Positions 12,887 to 25,341 of a stretch of DNA of 64,000 nt are shown here, piece by piece. The position numbers and the translations under genes were made by a program. The notes under the pieces were generated by a model. That model made no database searches. It saw nothing but the letters and a program-made list of their open reading frames with translations, and was not told the DNA's origin. The DNA comes from Prosapia bicincta (lineage: Eukaryota; Arthropoda; Insecta; Hemiptera; Cercopidae): contig JBAIZL010000006.1 of the NCBI GenBank assembly GCA_036971475.1, positions 4,361,001-4,425,000 on the forward strand, read 5' to 3'. Positions within the stretch are counted from its first letter, which is position 1, and each line of letters opens with the position of its first letter.

Positions 12887-13879
12887 CTGAAACAAAGAAA
12901 TATATTTAGAAATTGACAAATTGTGTTAGAAATTGTAACTAACACAACCTAAGACCAAAAAGCTTAATATTCAGAATGTTCTATGGTTAACGAGTATAGT
13001 AATAACAAGAATTGTTTAGATAGGAATGTTTAGTGGATAAATAGTTACAACCAAAACAGTACTCTATTAGGTTCTAAAATGGATATTATAAAAATGCTCA
13101 CTGTTATACTCTATGTATGTCTTGTTATCTATCTTTTATTTATTACAAGTAAAACAATTATACTATTCATTAATTTTGTTATTGTATTCATTAAATAGGG
13201 TCATGTAAACAGGATTTGGCTTGTGATTCGGAAGGCCTTATAGGTTTGACTTCTGTTAGGAGTGTCAATTATACTGCTACCACAGGACTGTGACAACATC
13301 ATGGTTATGAATAAAGAAAGAGTGTTGTGGGGCTAGTTGTAGATGTTTGCTAGCTAGTAGATAGGATCCATCAAAATTCTTTATGCAGAGTTGGTTGAAA
13401 ATGATCCAGAGCAACCAAATCTTATAAGTCACAAGTCACACACAATTCAACCATGTTATTTATTGAATTATGAATTGGTATTCATGTTTGTAATAGATAT
13501 CTGAAAATTTGATACTGGATTGGGTCTACTGCTACAGTGATTGGTTTACCTCTATCTAGTACTCTAGAAAAATCAGTTTCTGTCTTTCTCATCAATCTAC
13601 AATATGGCTGCTTTTACCACTTCTACTGTCTTGTCTCTCTTAAACTGAATCACCTGCTTCTTCTCCGTATAAGACATTATTGCTAATGTTTTCTTTAAAC
13701 CTAAGGAATTGTAATTCATATTCTTACTGACACACTGTTTACCACTCAACTAACTAGTGTTTATTTTTCACAGAAAATATAAGCAAAAATTAATAAAAAC
13801 ATAAAATCTTAAAACTTCTTTATAAGTAAATTAACCATATGGGTAGGTGCACAGAATACTGTTGTAAACCAAGAGAAAT

Positions 13880-14180
13880 TAAAAATATGCAAACAGTTTA
13901 TGCTTCGATTCCCAGCTTTGATATTTATTTGATAGCTGTGGTGATATGTGTGTGAAAAGAGCCAGAAATCATGGCATATTCCTGTAATCCAAGCTGCTTG
14001 GAGGCCGGGTATTTGGATCTCACTGTTGGCTGTGTCGATTCTCGAGTCTTCTGTCTGAAAATTCAGGACCGTACATGCACATCTCTGGCATATGCAATGA
14101 ATTATATACCCCATCCATGCATGTGCAGATATTTGATAATAATTCCAGATAAAAGAGTTTTCCTCTGTGCGTGAAAGCTA
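13880..14180 (+). repeat. Possible SINE-like sequence
   Basis: This stretch is richer in G+C than its surroundings. It has GCTTCGATTCCCAGC at about 13902-13916, resembling the B box of RNA polymerase III promoters, and CTGTAATCCAAGCTGCTTGG at 13982-14001, resembling the Alu-domain part of SRP RNA. No complete tRNA or SRP RNA fold was found, so a degraded SINE is the most that can be suggested. Confidence 0.25.
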
Positions 14181-14264
14181 TATGATTGCTTAAGGTTTCA
14201 ACTATTGTCAACCCCTAGTTGTAGCAAATAATTTATCCCTGAAAGACGTAATATCAATTATACT

Positions 14265-14610
14265 AAAAAAAACAAACAAACCTTAAATCAAGCTATGCAA
14301 AACACCTAAAAAACACCCAACACACACACACCAGACATACACACTAATTTAAATGTTCTACACTATGCAACAGATAAAGAAAACATAATTAATGATCATA
14401 CACATTTTGAAGCCAAAAGCCTTTTCTATTATATGATACACAACCAAAACAACCCACACCATTCCATAGTCATAAATCCATTCCCATTAGAGCCTTTACA
14501 CCTAACCGATGCCGCCAGTAGAGGATTAGCTTCGTAAAAGGAACAAATGTTTTGAAACGCGTCAGCAAGTAAGCAATTACGTATTCACTTAGCTAAGTAT
14601 TTTTAAAATT
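14265..14610 (+). mobile_element. Penelope-like element 3' fragment ending in a family A arm
   Basis: The plus strand has AGCTATGCAAAACACCTA and related sequence matching the GIY-YIG-downstream part of the element at 21560-23165 read on its minus strand. It continues through CATTAGAGCCTTTACACCTA into GGATTAGCTTCGTAAAAGG and TTTTGAAACGCGTCAGC. This copy therefore shows the family A arm as the physical 3' end of a Penelope-like element. Confidence 0.65.
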
Positions 14611-15064
14611 AGTAATATCAATTATTCTATTTACAATCATGAGGTCGTCATGTACACATTTACCATCGTGGCTCTGATACTAAAACTTCATTGCTTTAGA
14701 TATGCTTTGTTATTAGGTTAGCTGCTCTTATCAACCAGTATTGCTGAACATTTAATCAATTTTAAAACTGAATTTTAGACTATAACATATAGGTATTTAC
14801 ATTACAAATACAACAGTTATTTTAAATAACCTTTCTCAAACTAGTCTTGGATTTAATATATTCTTGTTTTATCTCTCCTATTTAGTTTTCTTAACCAAAT
14901 CTTTACATCCAAACATTGCTATTACTAGAATATCCACACACAAGATGTTTGTCCTTCTACCTTTTAGTAAACCAGGTAGAACAAAAACTAGTTTTGATAT
15001 AATAACAAACCTTTTATTCGCTATTACTTTAATAAGTAATTTATAGATTGCACTTTTTTGCATT

Positions 15065-15400
15065 AACCTGCCAAAAAAAAACCACTACCTACTGATTTAT
15101 TGAGCAGGCACGTTTTGCGCTAGGTCAGCATTATTCAATGCTGTAAATTACTGACAAGACTTTTGCTCAGGTGTGTTGTGTTGGTGTGAGTCTGTGGTGT
15201 ATTTGTGTTCTATGTTGTGTTATTGTTCATAGAGTAGTTGTTATTTATGTGCTCAAATATAGTATTTGATTGTGTATGTGTTTTAATGTGTCATTTATCT
15301 AATGTGCGTTTTGTGATTTAGTTTTTTTGCCAAGGTAATACAAAAAAGTGTAATTTATACAAAAAACCTCAAGATGTACAACAAAAAAACTGCAAGAAAT
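15065..15400. mobile_element. Fold-back element family C, single long arm
   Basis: The sequence matches one arm of the palindrome at 40080-40640: CCACTACCTACTGATTTATT, then GGTCAGCATTATTCAATGCT, TGTGTTGGTGTGAGTCTGTG and CTCAAATATAGTATTTGATT. The outer end ACCTCAAGATGTACAAC appears at about 15367-15383. The opposite arm is mostly lost. Confidence 0.6.
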
Positions 15401-15534
15401 TTATAGGTAATTTTTTTATAAATTTCAGGCTAGTTACTTTGAATTGTCATTATTTGGTGAAAAACATTATAAGTATGATAGTTATAAACAAAATGTTCAG
15501 GGTAAAAATATAATTCACATCATTTTTGTTCACT

Positions 15535-15790
15535 GATATTAATTACTGTTTCTTCTATAAGTAATTTATTGCTTAACTAAATTAACAATTTTGAATTTAC
15601 TTGCTGGCTTGTTTCGAAACAATCATTTCATTTACGAAGCTGACACTAATCATCGAGAGTGTCAGCTCCATAAATTAAATGATTTTTTAGAAACACATCA
15701 GCGTTGAAGTAAATTCAAAAGTATTCACTTAGCTACGCAAAAATTACTTATAGTTTAATTAGTGAATTCAATATGATTACAAGCAACTTT
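15535..15790. mobile_element. Fold-back element family A
   Basis: An inverted repeat is centred near 15645, with the inner hairpin CTGACACT ... AGTGTCAG. The arms carry TTGTTTCGAAAC and the outer TTCACTTAGCTACGCAAAAA, ending in the family terminus GTGAATTCAATATGATTACA. Confidence 0.65.
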
Positions 15791-15803
15791 AACTATTTCT
15801 TAC

Positions 15804-16116
15804 CTTTGTTGTGGTTTAGTGGGAATGATTATCCTAGCAGTGGTTGCTTCTTCAGGTATATAGTTGACAGTAGTAACACTATGATCGGGTGAAGTGGGGG
15901 GAGATGAGGCCCAAGATGGAGGGGAACTGAATACCCCTCCCGAACTGTAACTGCTCACTGATGGTGTGGTGTTCCTTGGTGGACTACTTACTCCTGCTGA
16001 TGAGCCAACAGCAGAATCAGTCTGACCTGGATACTGAATCTGATGTATGTAAGTAGAGGCTTGAGAAGAATCTGATCCAGACATTCTGTGAGAGGATGAG
16101 CTGGAGCGTACCATAC
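15804..16116 (-). CDS. ARHGAP6-like RhoGAP protein, tail exon (Ser/Pro-rich)
   Basis: A 313-bp exon lies between acceptor TTCAG|GT and donor AAAG|GTAAGA. It joins in phase to exon 20547-20691, completing G|GT as Gly. It encodes about 104 residues rich in Ser, Thr and Pro (SSSSSHRMSGSDSSQAS, SSPPSWASSPPTSPDHS) with no folded domain, so it is probably disordered and a phosphorylation target. It ends in IIIPTKPQQ with the AG of a split Arg codon. The chain of matching phases is the main evidence that it belongs to this gene. Confidence 0.85.
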
Positions 16117-16443
16117 CTGAACATCATGCTACAATGGTGAAATATTCTTTCTATGCTCATTTCACAATATGACTGTCTAAGATATTAATTATTTATAATT
16201 TTTCTTCATCTATCTTTCTCCCTTTCCAGGATAATTTCCTATCGGCTAAAATACTTTGAAATTTTTATTAAATTGAATTGAATAAATTAAATTATAAAAA
16301 AAATTAGCTTTTAGCTTATATTAGAAACGTAGTTTGAGTATTTCAACTGTTTCTACACCTTGATCAACAAGAAAGCTTTGTAGTGATAACATTTTTTTAC
16401 AGAGGTTTTGTTGTTATTTCCTAAAGTTCCAATTTTAGAAATA

Positions 16444-18311
16444 CAGTGGAACCCCTCAAATCAGAACTAATCATGGTTTATAGCCTGTTCGGATTGGGAA
16501 AAGTTCGGATTTGCCGAAAACGTTAGGATTTCGGATTAGCTGTGTATTTTGCATTTGGCAGAAGTGTGTTTTTTAATTAACGAACAATATTAGAGCATTC
16601 ATTACATATTTCTGTTTTAAAAAATGAACAGTTTTACAGTGCTACAAGTGTAAAGTCTTGTATATTCATCACTTGATAGTTTCTGTGAATGAAAAAATTT
16701 ATAAGGCTGTATTTTTACGGCTTACACAAGAGAGGCAGAAAGGAATTCCTATTAGTGGCCCATTAATATAAGAAAAAGCACTACAGTTAAACAAATTAAT
16801 GAACTGCAATTTGGAATTTACTGCTAGCAATAGATGATTGAATAAATGGAAGAGAAGGCATGGAATTTGACAACTAACGGTAAGTGGGGAGAAGTTACCA
16901 GTTGATAACCTTGCTCCAAAAGAATATGTAGACGAATAAAAGAATTTAGACTGGATTGAATTTTAAACCCCTTCCTACTAAAGATCTTGCTTTAAAAGAG
17001 GAATCTTCTGCACAAGGCTTTAAAACGAGCAAATAGTGTCTCACAGTTTTAACCTGCAGTAACGTCGCGGGAACAAATAAGCTACCATTAATAGTGATTG
17101 GAAAATCCACCAAGTCACAAGCCCTTAAAAATATGAACTTGAATGCCCTCCCTGTTCATTATAGAAATCAGTATAAGGGGTGGATGACGTAATATTTTCC
17201 ATAAGTGGTTCAAAAATGAATTTGTTCCTTCAGTAACAAAATTTAATGAAAAAAATGGACTACCACCAAAAGCTCTACTTTTAATAGGCAATGTTCTTTC
17301 GCATCCTCCAGACATGCAGTTGATATGTAAAAACATAAAAGAAATTGTTCTCCCCCCTAACGTGACATTATTGCTTCAGCCTATGGATCAAGGTGTGCTG
17401 CGAAACATAAAACTGAACCACAGAAAAAAGTTTCCACAAAGATTAATTGAAGAAGATTGTTCTCTTTCTATTCCAGAAAAACTTTAAAGATGATTACAAT
17501 AAAGGATGTAATTTATTGGATAGCTGAATCCTGGAGTAATATCAGTAACACTTTGTTGGAGAAATCTTGGAAGAAGCGCTAGCCTAGTCTCAAATTTATG
17601 GAAACACGACTTAGAACACGGGATGATAAAACTGAGCTCCTTCAGCTCATTAAAAGAGTACCAGGATGTGAAGATGCTGCAGGAAGGTGCCTGTAAAAGT
17701 GGACAGCACTAGATAATAATGAAGAATATACCGAGCATGACATGGTGTCTGTGGTCCAGGATCAACACGATGACAGTATAGCAGATAGCAATAGTGAGGA
17801 AAAAGATGCCTCTACTAATGCTGCTACTCATGCCAACACTGCCGCCGCTCACGACATTCTGTTGCATTACATAGAACAACATGCAGCTGCAACACCCAAC
17901 GATGTTATGCCAATAGCATCAACAACGCTTCCTCGGGAAGGTTTACATCTCTTCGTCAGGTGAAGATTACTGATATTTAGTGAAAAATATAGTTAAGTAT
18001 TTGTGTCTTTTCTTGTTAAGTGAAACATATACATTAGTGTTTGTCTTTTTTTATTTCTATTTTACTGTCAATAAATTCTATCTTAATAAAGTGGTACAGT
18101 AGTACAGTAATGGCCTTTGTATTATATCATGTTTTTACAGTGTCAATTCCAATATATTGCACATCTCAGTCCTATTTTACGCAAGTACCAAACTTTCAGC
18201 ACATACTTCATTAAATTTTAGATACTTTTTTAAAATTTAATTTTCATGAAATCATGTTCGAATTTTGCAGGGGTTCTGATTTCTGGGGTTCAGATTTAAG
18301 GGGCTCTACTG
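16444..18311 (+). mobile_element. Decayed Tigger/pogo DNA transposon with terminal inverted repeats
   Basis: The left end CAGTGGAACCCCTCAAATC and the right end, read in reverse complement as CAGTAGAGCCCCTTAAATC, form imperfect terminal inverted repeats. The left flank has the TA expected of this superfamily; the right flank has mutated to CA. About 1.87 kb lies between. Plus-strand frames recover pieces of a pogo-type transposase: LNKWKRRHG (second helix-turn-helix), LPLIVIGKSTKSQALKNM, YKGWMT, and LLLQPMDQGVLRNIK near 17367-17411 (DDE core). Frameshifts and stops break it throughout, so it is inactive. Confidence 0.85.
16660..17963 (+). pseudogene. Transposase pseudogene of the Tigger element
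   Basis: Coding remnants in order are: a weak helix-turn-helix of CENP-B/Tigger type (GPLI, LNKWKRRHG), the DDE catalytic region (PLIVIGKS, the GWMT block, LLQPMDQGV), and a low-complexity C-terminal stretch that is still open at 17742-17963 (acidic DDSIADSNSEEKDAS, then Ala/Thr/His-rich). The catalytic block is scattered across frames. Only the DQG of the second catalytic acid region can be read with confidence. Confidence 0.75.
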
Positions 18312-18486
18312 CATTGGTTAAAAATTGTAGGAAAATTCTGTTGTAATTTTACGATCATTACTTTAACATCAAATAAAGATGGTGTATATCTGTTATATTT
18401 CCAAAATATATTTAGAATAAGTTTAAGGACTTCGAAACATAAATATAAAAAGTAAGGGCTTAAACAATATTAAATTATAATTATTT

Positions 18487-18552
18487 GTTGATTCCATCTT
18501 CATGTGAGCTACTAGTTTTCACTAAAACACTTGTAAATATATTACAGACTAA
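18487..18552 (-). mobile_element. Family B terminus, solo
   Basis: TTGATTCCATCTTCATGTGA followed by GCTACTAGTTTTCACTAAAA is the outer end of family B in reverse orientation. The inverted arms are missing. Confidence 0.65.
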
Positions 18553-19319
18553 TATAAATAATTTTATTTTAAATAAAATTTCATATTAATAGACAATAAA
18601 CAATAGTATCTCATCTGTATAAGAATCCGAACAACTAATGATTGCATGTAGTATATTAGAAGAAAACTAATTGAAGGATTTAAACTTTCAGGATTAGTAA
18701 AAATGAACTTAATATATGTGATTTTAATGGTGAACAGATAAATTAAAAAATAGATGATGGAAAATATACTAATTTTTTAAAGAGGGCTGTATGACGTTTA
18801 CTGGAAAAGGAGCTGTGACATGCCAGTACATTATTATACATTTGGTCCCAAGAGGTAAAGACTGGTATGTTGTATTATATACACGAAGTAGTGTTGTTTT
18901 ATTAGAATTAAACAAGGGTTTTATTAAAAAACTCTTGGTGTCTGGGGAGTGTGTACAAGAAGGTAGCAACCTATTATAATTTGGATGGAGCTATAGTTTG
19001 ATAAGTTGTTAATGAGTTCTTTGTCAGATATTGAGTGCATGTGACTAGTGGATACGGAACGTCCAATTTCAGAACATGATATGAAAATAAAGTATATGTC
19101 TTTATTCTGCAAAGCACCAGCAGTCGACTTGTTGTTCTTTTCTGACCCAGTCAGTTGTGATCGAGCCTTCGTATGGGTTAGTTCACTATTGTTGTACATA
19201 TTAACGCATTACTCAACTTAATCATTTGTATTTCAGTATCTGTATCATTCAGTTTACATATGTTCTTCAGGTTTTGTATAATTAAGTAATTTAGTTTTAT
19301 ATTTGATCTAGAATTTTTA

Positions 19320-19920
19320 ATTTACAATAAGCAGCATGGCTGAAAAGCTGAAAAAATTGTGTTTTTGATTGAAGATAAGATTTGTCAAATAAAACTATTA
19401 GTTGTGGTAGAGACATGTAAACAATTGCAAGTGAGGTAGGTTTAGGAACTAGTAGAGTGAGTGACTGGTAAAAATCTCATGAAAAACTAAAAACATGGTA
19501 CTCTAACCAGGCTTCATTATCAGGCAACAAAAAAGTGCAAAATAATGAAGAGACCAGTGGATAATGTTAACAGAGCACTCTTCTTGGGGTTCTTATTTCT
19601 TGTAATTATATGTGTGGTATTGTTTTGCTATAATTGAACACTACTATCTGTATAGTACATAATGATCTGTATAGTACAGTTCTGTTCTTTATTCTTTATT
19701 TTCAAATTATATGACAAAACGCAATAAAAGGGCTTTTATATTAAGAAAATAGTTACATAATTTTTACTATAAACTAAGAACAAAGACTAAGGAAGGAATA
19801 ACTGTTTCTTTAATTTAATTTTCTTACTTAATAATAAATTACTTGTAGTAATGACAATTGCTTACTGCAACATGATTGATTTAGTTACCTCTAGGGCATT
19901 GAACAAGGTCCTACTGTAAT
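19320..19920 (+). mobile_element. Second Tigger/pogo fragment (transposase N terminus)
   Basis: Plus-strand frames give pieces such as VVVETCKQLQV, GLGTSRVSDW and SHEKLKTWYS. They follow the layout of the first helix-turn-helix of pogo/Tigger transposases (a G.GTS.VSDW..N.EKL.W pattern). The DDE region is absent. GGTCCTACTGTA near 19907-19918 resembles the right terminus of the intact-ended copy, suggesting an internally deleted element. The left end was not found. Confidence 0.5.
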
Positions 19921-20054
19921 TCTAAGAATAAGAATTTTCTAACAAATAACATTTTTCTCCATCGTTTTGTGTTATCATTTTAGTAGTTTATTTACACGTT
20001 GAAATTACCAAATTTATTTATATATGGTGGGTATGGATTAGAAAATGTATAAAC

Positions 20055-20165
20055 ATATTTTAACTTCTTGAATTTCGTAGTTCATTTCTTTCAGTAAAAT
20101 TTAATTAATCACTTTAACATTTGTAAGTTTTTACAAATTTACAAAGTTTAAAGTTCGGATAGTCA
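20055..20165. mobile_element. Penelope-like 3' tail fragment
   Basis: TTAATTAATCACTTTAACAT and TTAAAGTTCGGATAGTCATA are the conserved 3' tail of the Penelope family seen at 1-645, 8211-8330 and 60460-60545, here partly folded back on itself. Confidence 0.5.
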
Positions 20166-20546
20166 TATTTTAACGTTATATATCAACTTCAAAAACTAGA
20201 ATCATGGGAGAATGATAGCAATCTAATAATTATGAGACACTTTACATTGTAATATTTATGTTGAAACCCATGGGTCAGTAAATGCTTTATTAAGTTTAAT
20301 TGAGGAAAAAATATTGTTTAAAGAAAATTATTTTCCAGTGCGAGTAGCCTAGATACTTGGAATTTATTTTAAATTCAGATAATCAGTATGTAGTAAAATA
20401 TCTAGTATGAAAGTTAGCTTTAAAATTTATTTAATACTTTGTAGATTAAAATAGTTTTTGGGTACCCAATTTCTCATCATTACAAAATATATTATATTGT
20501 TAAAATATATAGGAATACCTATAATACTTAAATTTCATTAATTTAC

Positions 20547-20691
20547 CAAAGGTCATTTGCTGTCTTTCAGAGTCTTCAATGAATGGAATATCAGTGTCAT
20601 CTAAGTTGAGTGTAAAAGATGTTGAGGCAGGAACAGGGATCTTGAGACTTGCAGTGATGACTCCAACATCCATAGATCTGTCTCCAAACAT
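20547..20691 (-). CDS. ARHGAP6-like RhoGAP protein, tail exon
   Basis: A 145-bp exon after acceptor TTTAG, starting in phase with ATG TTT GGA and ending TTT G|GTAAAT. It encodes MFGDRSMDVGVITASLKIPV, then a segment with FTLNLDDTDIPFIEDSERQQ. This acidic, hydrophobic patch could be a short linear motif. I recognise no domain. The phase agrees with exon 25342-25549 upstream and exon 15804-16116 downstream. Confidence 0.85.
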
Positions 20692-20769
20692 CTAAACAAA
20701 ATCAACTAACATTTAATTGGGTTTAATTAATGTATTTATCTCTAAAATTTGAAATTAGTTAACATTTTT

Positions 20770-21140
20770 ATCACCATTTACAACAGAACGGCCACCAACA
20801 TATACATAAAGGCAACATACTCAAAAAAATTAAACATAAACAATATTATCAAACAGCTACACTGACAAACCACACAAAATAATTTATATCCTTCACATAC
20901 CACAGCAAACACACACAAATTGCTTCAACATTCAGAAAACTTAATTACCAAATATAATACAAAACAACAAACACTTTAAAACAACACATACAACCCATAA
21001 CAACAAACACAACAACAAACAGACAAACACAATCTATCTGGTATATGTAAAGTAACATGTACCAGATGTAAGCTGTCCCAGCTTTTATATCGGTCAAATC
21101 GGCAGATCATTCAACAAACGTTTCAAACAACACATCAATG
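20770..21140 (+). mobile_element. Penelope-like element fragment with GIY-YIG remnant
   Basis: Plus-strand frames give SFYIGQIGRSFNKRFKQHI near 21075-21131. This matches the core of the GIY-YIG endonuclease of Penelope-like elements (YIGQTGR, then R and a following H). Upstream is A/C-rich decayed coding sequence. No frame remains open. Confidence 0.65.
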
Positions 21141-21559
21141 ATATAAAAAAAATAAATTCAAAATCAGCCGCACAAAACCACATCTAAAATGTGTAACAAT
21201 AGTTAAAGAATACAACCAAAAGTAAATTATATCGTTCAAAAGTTTCAAGTTTTTTACAGTGTTTATGCTTTGGAGTGTCAAAAGACACACAGCTGTACAG
21301 AATTGTAGACAACTAGTTTCCATAAAGTACATCTGCTCAACTCCAAAAATGTCTATAAACTCTCAGATTATCTGTGAATTTTTTGTTGGGAAGGTTTCAA
21401 AGCTACATGTTTATTAAGCTAATATACTAAGTAGTGTAGCCAAATGAGGTATAAAATATATTGAATTTTTTCTGTCAATAAGTTTTTTTTAAGTAATTTG
21501 GGGGTTTATCTAGACAATCCATCTGAAAAATTTTACACAGTAAATTTGTCAAAATAGGT

Positions 21560-23165
21560 AGTACTATATTGAAAAAGTACTTAACTAAGTGAATACATAA
21601 TGGCTTACTTGCTGATGCTTTTCAAAACATTCATTCCTTTTACGAAGCTAACCCTCTACTGAGGCGATCGGTTAAGTATAAAGTCTCTAACGGGATGGAT
21701 CTATGACTGTGGGATTGGGTGGGTTATTTTGGTTGTGTGTCATGTAATGGAAAAGGCTGTTGGCTTCAAAATGTGTGTGATCATTTAATATGTTTTCTTT
21801 ATCTGTTGCGTAGTGTTTGTGTATCTCGTATTTTTCTAAAGTTTTTAGTTTTTTACTTTGTTTTAATATGTGGAGAACGTTTAAATTTTCATGTATGTCT
21901 GTGTGTGTGTGTGTGTTGCGTGTTTTCTAGGTGTTTTGCATAGCTGGATTTTGGGTTTGTTAGATTTCTTTGGGTAGTATGTTCTTCGAAGCATGTATAG
22001 AATGACCTACCGGTTTGGCCGATATAATAGCTGAGACAATCATTACATATTAGTTTGTAAATACCTGATGGCTTGTATTTGTCTGTTTGTTTTTGAAAAG
22101 GTTGTTTGTGGTATATTAAAGTGTTTGTTGTTTTGTAAGATATTTGGTAATGGAGGTTTTTGAATGTGGAGGCTATTTTGTGTGTTTTTGTTGTGGTGTG
22201 TCTGCGTGGCCGTTTGATGATGTTCATGTTTAATTTTCCTGAGTATGTTGTCTAAGAGTGTATGTTGGTAGCCGTTTTGATGTATTTTATTATATTGAGT
22301 TCTTTGTCATAGTCTTTCTGTAGCATAGGCATATTGATTATTCGGTGTAACATATGAATAAATGCAATGGGTTTGTGTTATTTGGGGTGATTAGATGTAT
22401 TATGTATGACGGTATCAGTAGCTGTCGGTTTTCTGTATATTTTGACGTTGTCTGGTGTTGTGTTTGGTGATGGCAAGGTCTAGAAAGTTTATTTTATTGC
22501 TTTCTTCTAATTCGAGGGTAAATATAAGGTTTTGGTGTATGGTATTATTGTAATTGTGTAGTTGTTTGATTTGCCGTTTGTTGCCGTTGTATAATATTAA
22601 AATGTCATCTATATATATATATATGGTAATATGATGTGATGTAGAATTATATTTCTGCTAGGATGCCTGAGAGGGGGGGAACCTATAGGGAGGCTGTCTT
22701 TCAGTGTGTAGAATTTGTGTTGGTATGTGAAATAGTTTGTGATGTGATGAGATTGGTGAGTATTATTAATTCGTGTGTGAGTTTATGTGGAATGTTGTTT
22801 GCTGTGAGCATGTTTTGTAGTATTTGGAGTGTTTGTTCTATTGGCATATTAGTGTATAGGTTTTTTATGTCGAATGAAGCAATGGTGTAGTTTTGTGGTA
22901 TGTGGATGTCTTTAATTTTATGAATGAGGCTTGCTATGTTATTGAGTATGGATGTGTGGTTGTGAAAGTTTATGTTGCCTCTGATAAGTTTATCTACATA
23001 TTTGGCTAGCTTATGTGATAGTGCATGTATGATTGATTAGTGGACGGATGGGTGTATTTTCTTTGTGGATTTTAGGTAAAACGTTTAATGTGGGGGCTTG
23101 GGGTTTTATTTGTTTGTAATATTTCTTATGTTCTGTTTTCATGATTTCAGTGCATTTAAATCAAA
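21560..23165 (-). mobile_element. Degenerate Penelope-like element: reverse transcriptase, GIY-YIG endonuclease, 3' terminal arm
   Basis: Read on the minus strand, the order is as follows. LNVLPKIHKENTPIRPLIN comes near 23090-23030, then ASFDIKNLYTNMPIEQTL near 22890-22830 (catalytic motif A, with its Asp). An IDDILILYNGN block follows near 22610-22575 (motif C, IDD in place of the usual Y.DD). Then comes SGIYKLICNDCLSYYIGQTG near 22075-22010, the GIY-YIG endonuclease with the CxxC insertion typical of Penelope-like elements. The 3' end at 21560-21690 is a family A arm. Frameshifts and stops interrupt the reverse transcriptase, so it is inactive. Confidence 0.85.
21889..22227 (-). pseudogene. 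GIY-YIG endonuclease region of the Penelope-like element
   Basis: This is the longest open piece of the element. It carries a basic stretch (IIKRPRRHTTTKTHK), then GIY ... YIG spaced about 15 residues apart with C-x2-C between them, then GRSFYTCFEEH, where the usual Arg of the motif is partly lost (TCF where relatives have KQRV). It ends in a His/Thr run caused by (CA)n expansion. Known members of this class use the domain to nick target DNA during insertion; this copy is unlikely to be functional. Confidence 0.75.
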
Positions 23166-23334
23166 CAACATTAAATAGGCAATGTTATACATTATTTAAC
23201 AATAACTGTATGGGTTAAGTAGAAATATATCTATTGTTGGTTTTTCTTATTCTTGTTTCATTAATAAGAAATCCTTTATATTATTTCTACTAAGATTATC
23301 AGTAGTTTCTAGGAATCTTGCTGAAATATATCAG

Positions 23335-23430
23335 TAAGTGGTTTTTTGCTAAGTTGATATCAAACGTGTAATTTATAATAAAAACCCCAAGATGTACAAC
23401 AAAAAACTGCAAGTTAATTAGTAAGTATTA
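23335..23430 (+). mobile_element. Family C terminus
   Basis: GTGGTTTTTTGCTAAGTTGA, followed by CCCCAAGATGTACAACAAAA and ACTGCAAGTT, is the outer end of family C as at 15330-15400. Confidence 0.5.
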
Positions 23431-25341
23431 AAAAATTAAATCCACAGCGTACTAAATAGCATTCCTCAAGGTATAACCTCAGGTGTATTACACTGTAAGG
23501 TTATGTTTACAGTTTATTTATTTTACTTATTCAATTATATTGAAAAAATAATTTTAAATTACTAAAACTACTATATAAGCCTTGAATTCAGATAGTATTT
23601 ATACACTAATAAAATAGTAAATAGGGTAATATTAAGATAGCATGATCTCTTCTTATTCTTGCTTTAATGTTAACAAAAAGTAGTAAAGTTTAGGTGTTAC
23701 AAATACAACTTCTCTCAAAATTTCTTTAGATAAAATTATTTTAATTATTAGGAAATGGAAAATAGAAAAAAAATAATAAAACAAATAGCTTTAAACGTAA
23801 TTAAAAAATAGTATTTAAATTTTAAAAAATAGGTGTAACTCTTTCTATCATCTTATACATAGGCCTATTATGTCAAATAAAACATAGTCTAACATTATAA
23901 TTATAAATGAGACTATTATTTAGTTAATTACAAACCAGACTATTGGTTAAACATTCTAATTGAGATTTGTTAAAAAGATGACATTGTGCAGATTGTAAAT
24001 TTGAAAATAATTTCTTTTATACCAATGAATAAATGGTAATGATGACATTGATAATAAAAATCTACTTCTTAACCAGTAGTTTTCTTCTATTGTTTTATTC
24101 TACAAGACAATATTATTTTCTATAAAACAATATTGGACTTATTTTTCAGTTTATTGTTTGTGGCATAATCAGTTTTTTTTTAATATTGATTTTAAAAGAA
24201 ACTGTGTTATAAGTTATTTTTACAAGAATTATTTTGGGAACAAACTAAATATTCCTAGAATGAAGGAATCCAATTTTAATGCTTCAGCACAAATATGTGG
24301 GTGTACAAATGGCTGGTCTCCAATTCTGTGGCTGAAAATTGTATTATCTTATAAAAGTATTTTGGCATAACAGGTGTATCTCAAGATATCTACAATGGAA
24401 CTTAGTTTGAATTACTGTGCATTAAAATATTTCTCCCTGAGAAGTAAATTCATGTAGTTTTGATATTTTTTATTATTTAATTAATTGATAAGAGAATTTG
24501 TGTGTTTTATGTAATTGTTTGAACTTGTAATCCCTATTTAGCTACCTACTTTAAATATTGTTTACATCTGTTTATTTGTTCTTGCCAGAAAATTATAATT
24601 CACTTGTATCAATAATATTATTTATGAAACTGTTGAAATACATTATATGAGCATTATAAACACATAACACGTAGTTGTTTATATTATTGATTTGTTATCT
24701 GATATAAATGTAGTAGTGTATATAAAACTGTTGAAAGCTTACAGTTAAATACTTTTCAAGAACCATAAAAACCAAGAAAAATTAATAATTACAGTTATTG
24801 GAAGAACTAACAGCCAACTCACGTATAAATATTTGAAATAAAACTTCTTTAAATTGAACTATTGTTATTTAATCAGTTTATGCAACATTTATGAAAATCA
24901 TAAGTAATTATTTGAGTACTAAGTGAAAACTATTTATTAACTTATTGCTAATGTGTTTTGAAACAGTTGATTCATTTAACAAAGCTCAAAATTTTCATAA
25001 GCTACTCATTTATGAAAATACTTTAATAATGACAAAGTACCAGAGATAATTTACAGCTGCTAACAAAGTAACTTAATGTTCTGTTTGTCCTCAGTTATGC
25101 TTGACAAATTTTAAGGCTTGAGTAAATAATTGTTTCTACATAAATATGGGTAATTTTCACCAACTCCCCTCCTCAAACAATAAACCAAAATCGATTTGAT
25201 TGTTACAGATTCAAAATAAATGAAAACAACAATATTTTAAAACCCAAGTTATTTTTTACGAATAATAAAAAAAAATTTGTTTAGAATTTAAAATGTACAT
25301 ATGTATACATGGTAAAAGAGCATATATATGTAAATGCTAAC

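Larger units (their letters stand above)
12887..15803. other. Intron of the RhoGAP gene, with repeats
   Basis: This 2.9-kb intron runs from donor CAAAG|GTAAGA to acceptor TTTCAG|G. It holds a possible SINE (13880-14180), a Penelope-like fragment with a family A arm (14265-14610), a family C arm (15065-15400) and a family A fold-back (15535-15790). The remainder is plain A+T-rich DNA. Confidence 0.75.
16117..20546. other. Intron of the RhoGAP gene, with Tigger elements
   Basis: A 4.4-kb intron. It holds a decayed Tigger/pogo element with both termini, a family B terminus, a second Tigger fragment and a Penelope tail fragment at about 20055-20165. Nothing was recognised in 18553-19320 or 20170-20546. 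Confidence 0.7.
20692..25341. other. Intron of the RhoGAP gene, with Penelope-like elements
   Basis: A 4.65-kb intron. Two Penelope-like segments fill 20770-21140 and 21560-23165. A family C terminus lies at 23335-23430 and a worn family A arm at 24905-25000. The stretches 23430-24900 and 25000-25341 are A+T-rich with nothing recognised. Confidence 0.7.

Noticed and set aside
13880..14180. tRNA gene
   Set aside because: A B-box-like stretch is present but no cloverleaf could be formed around it.
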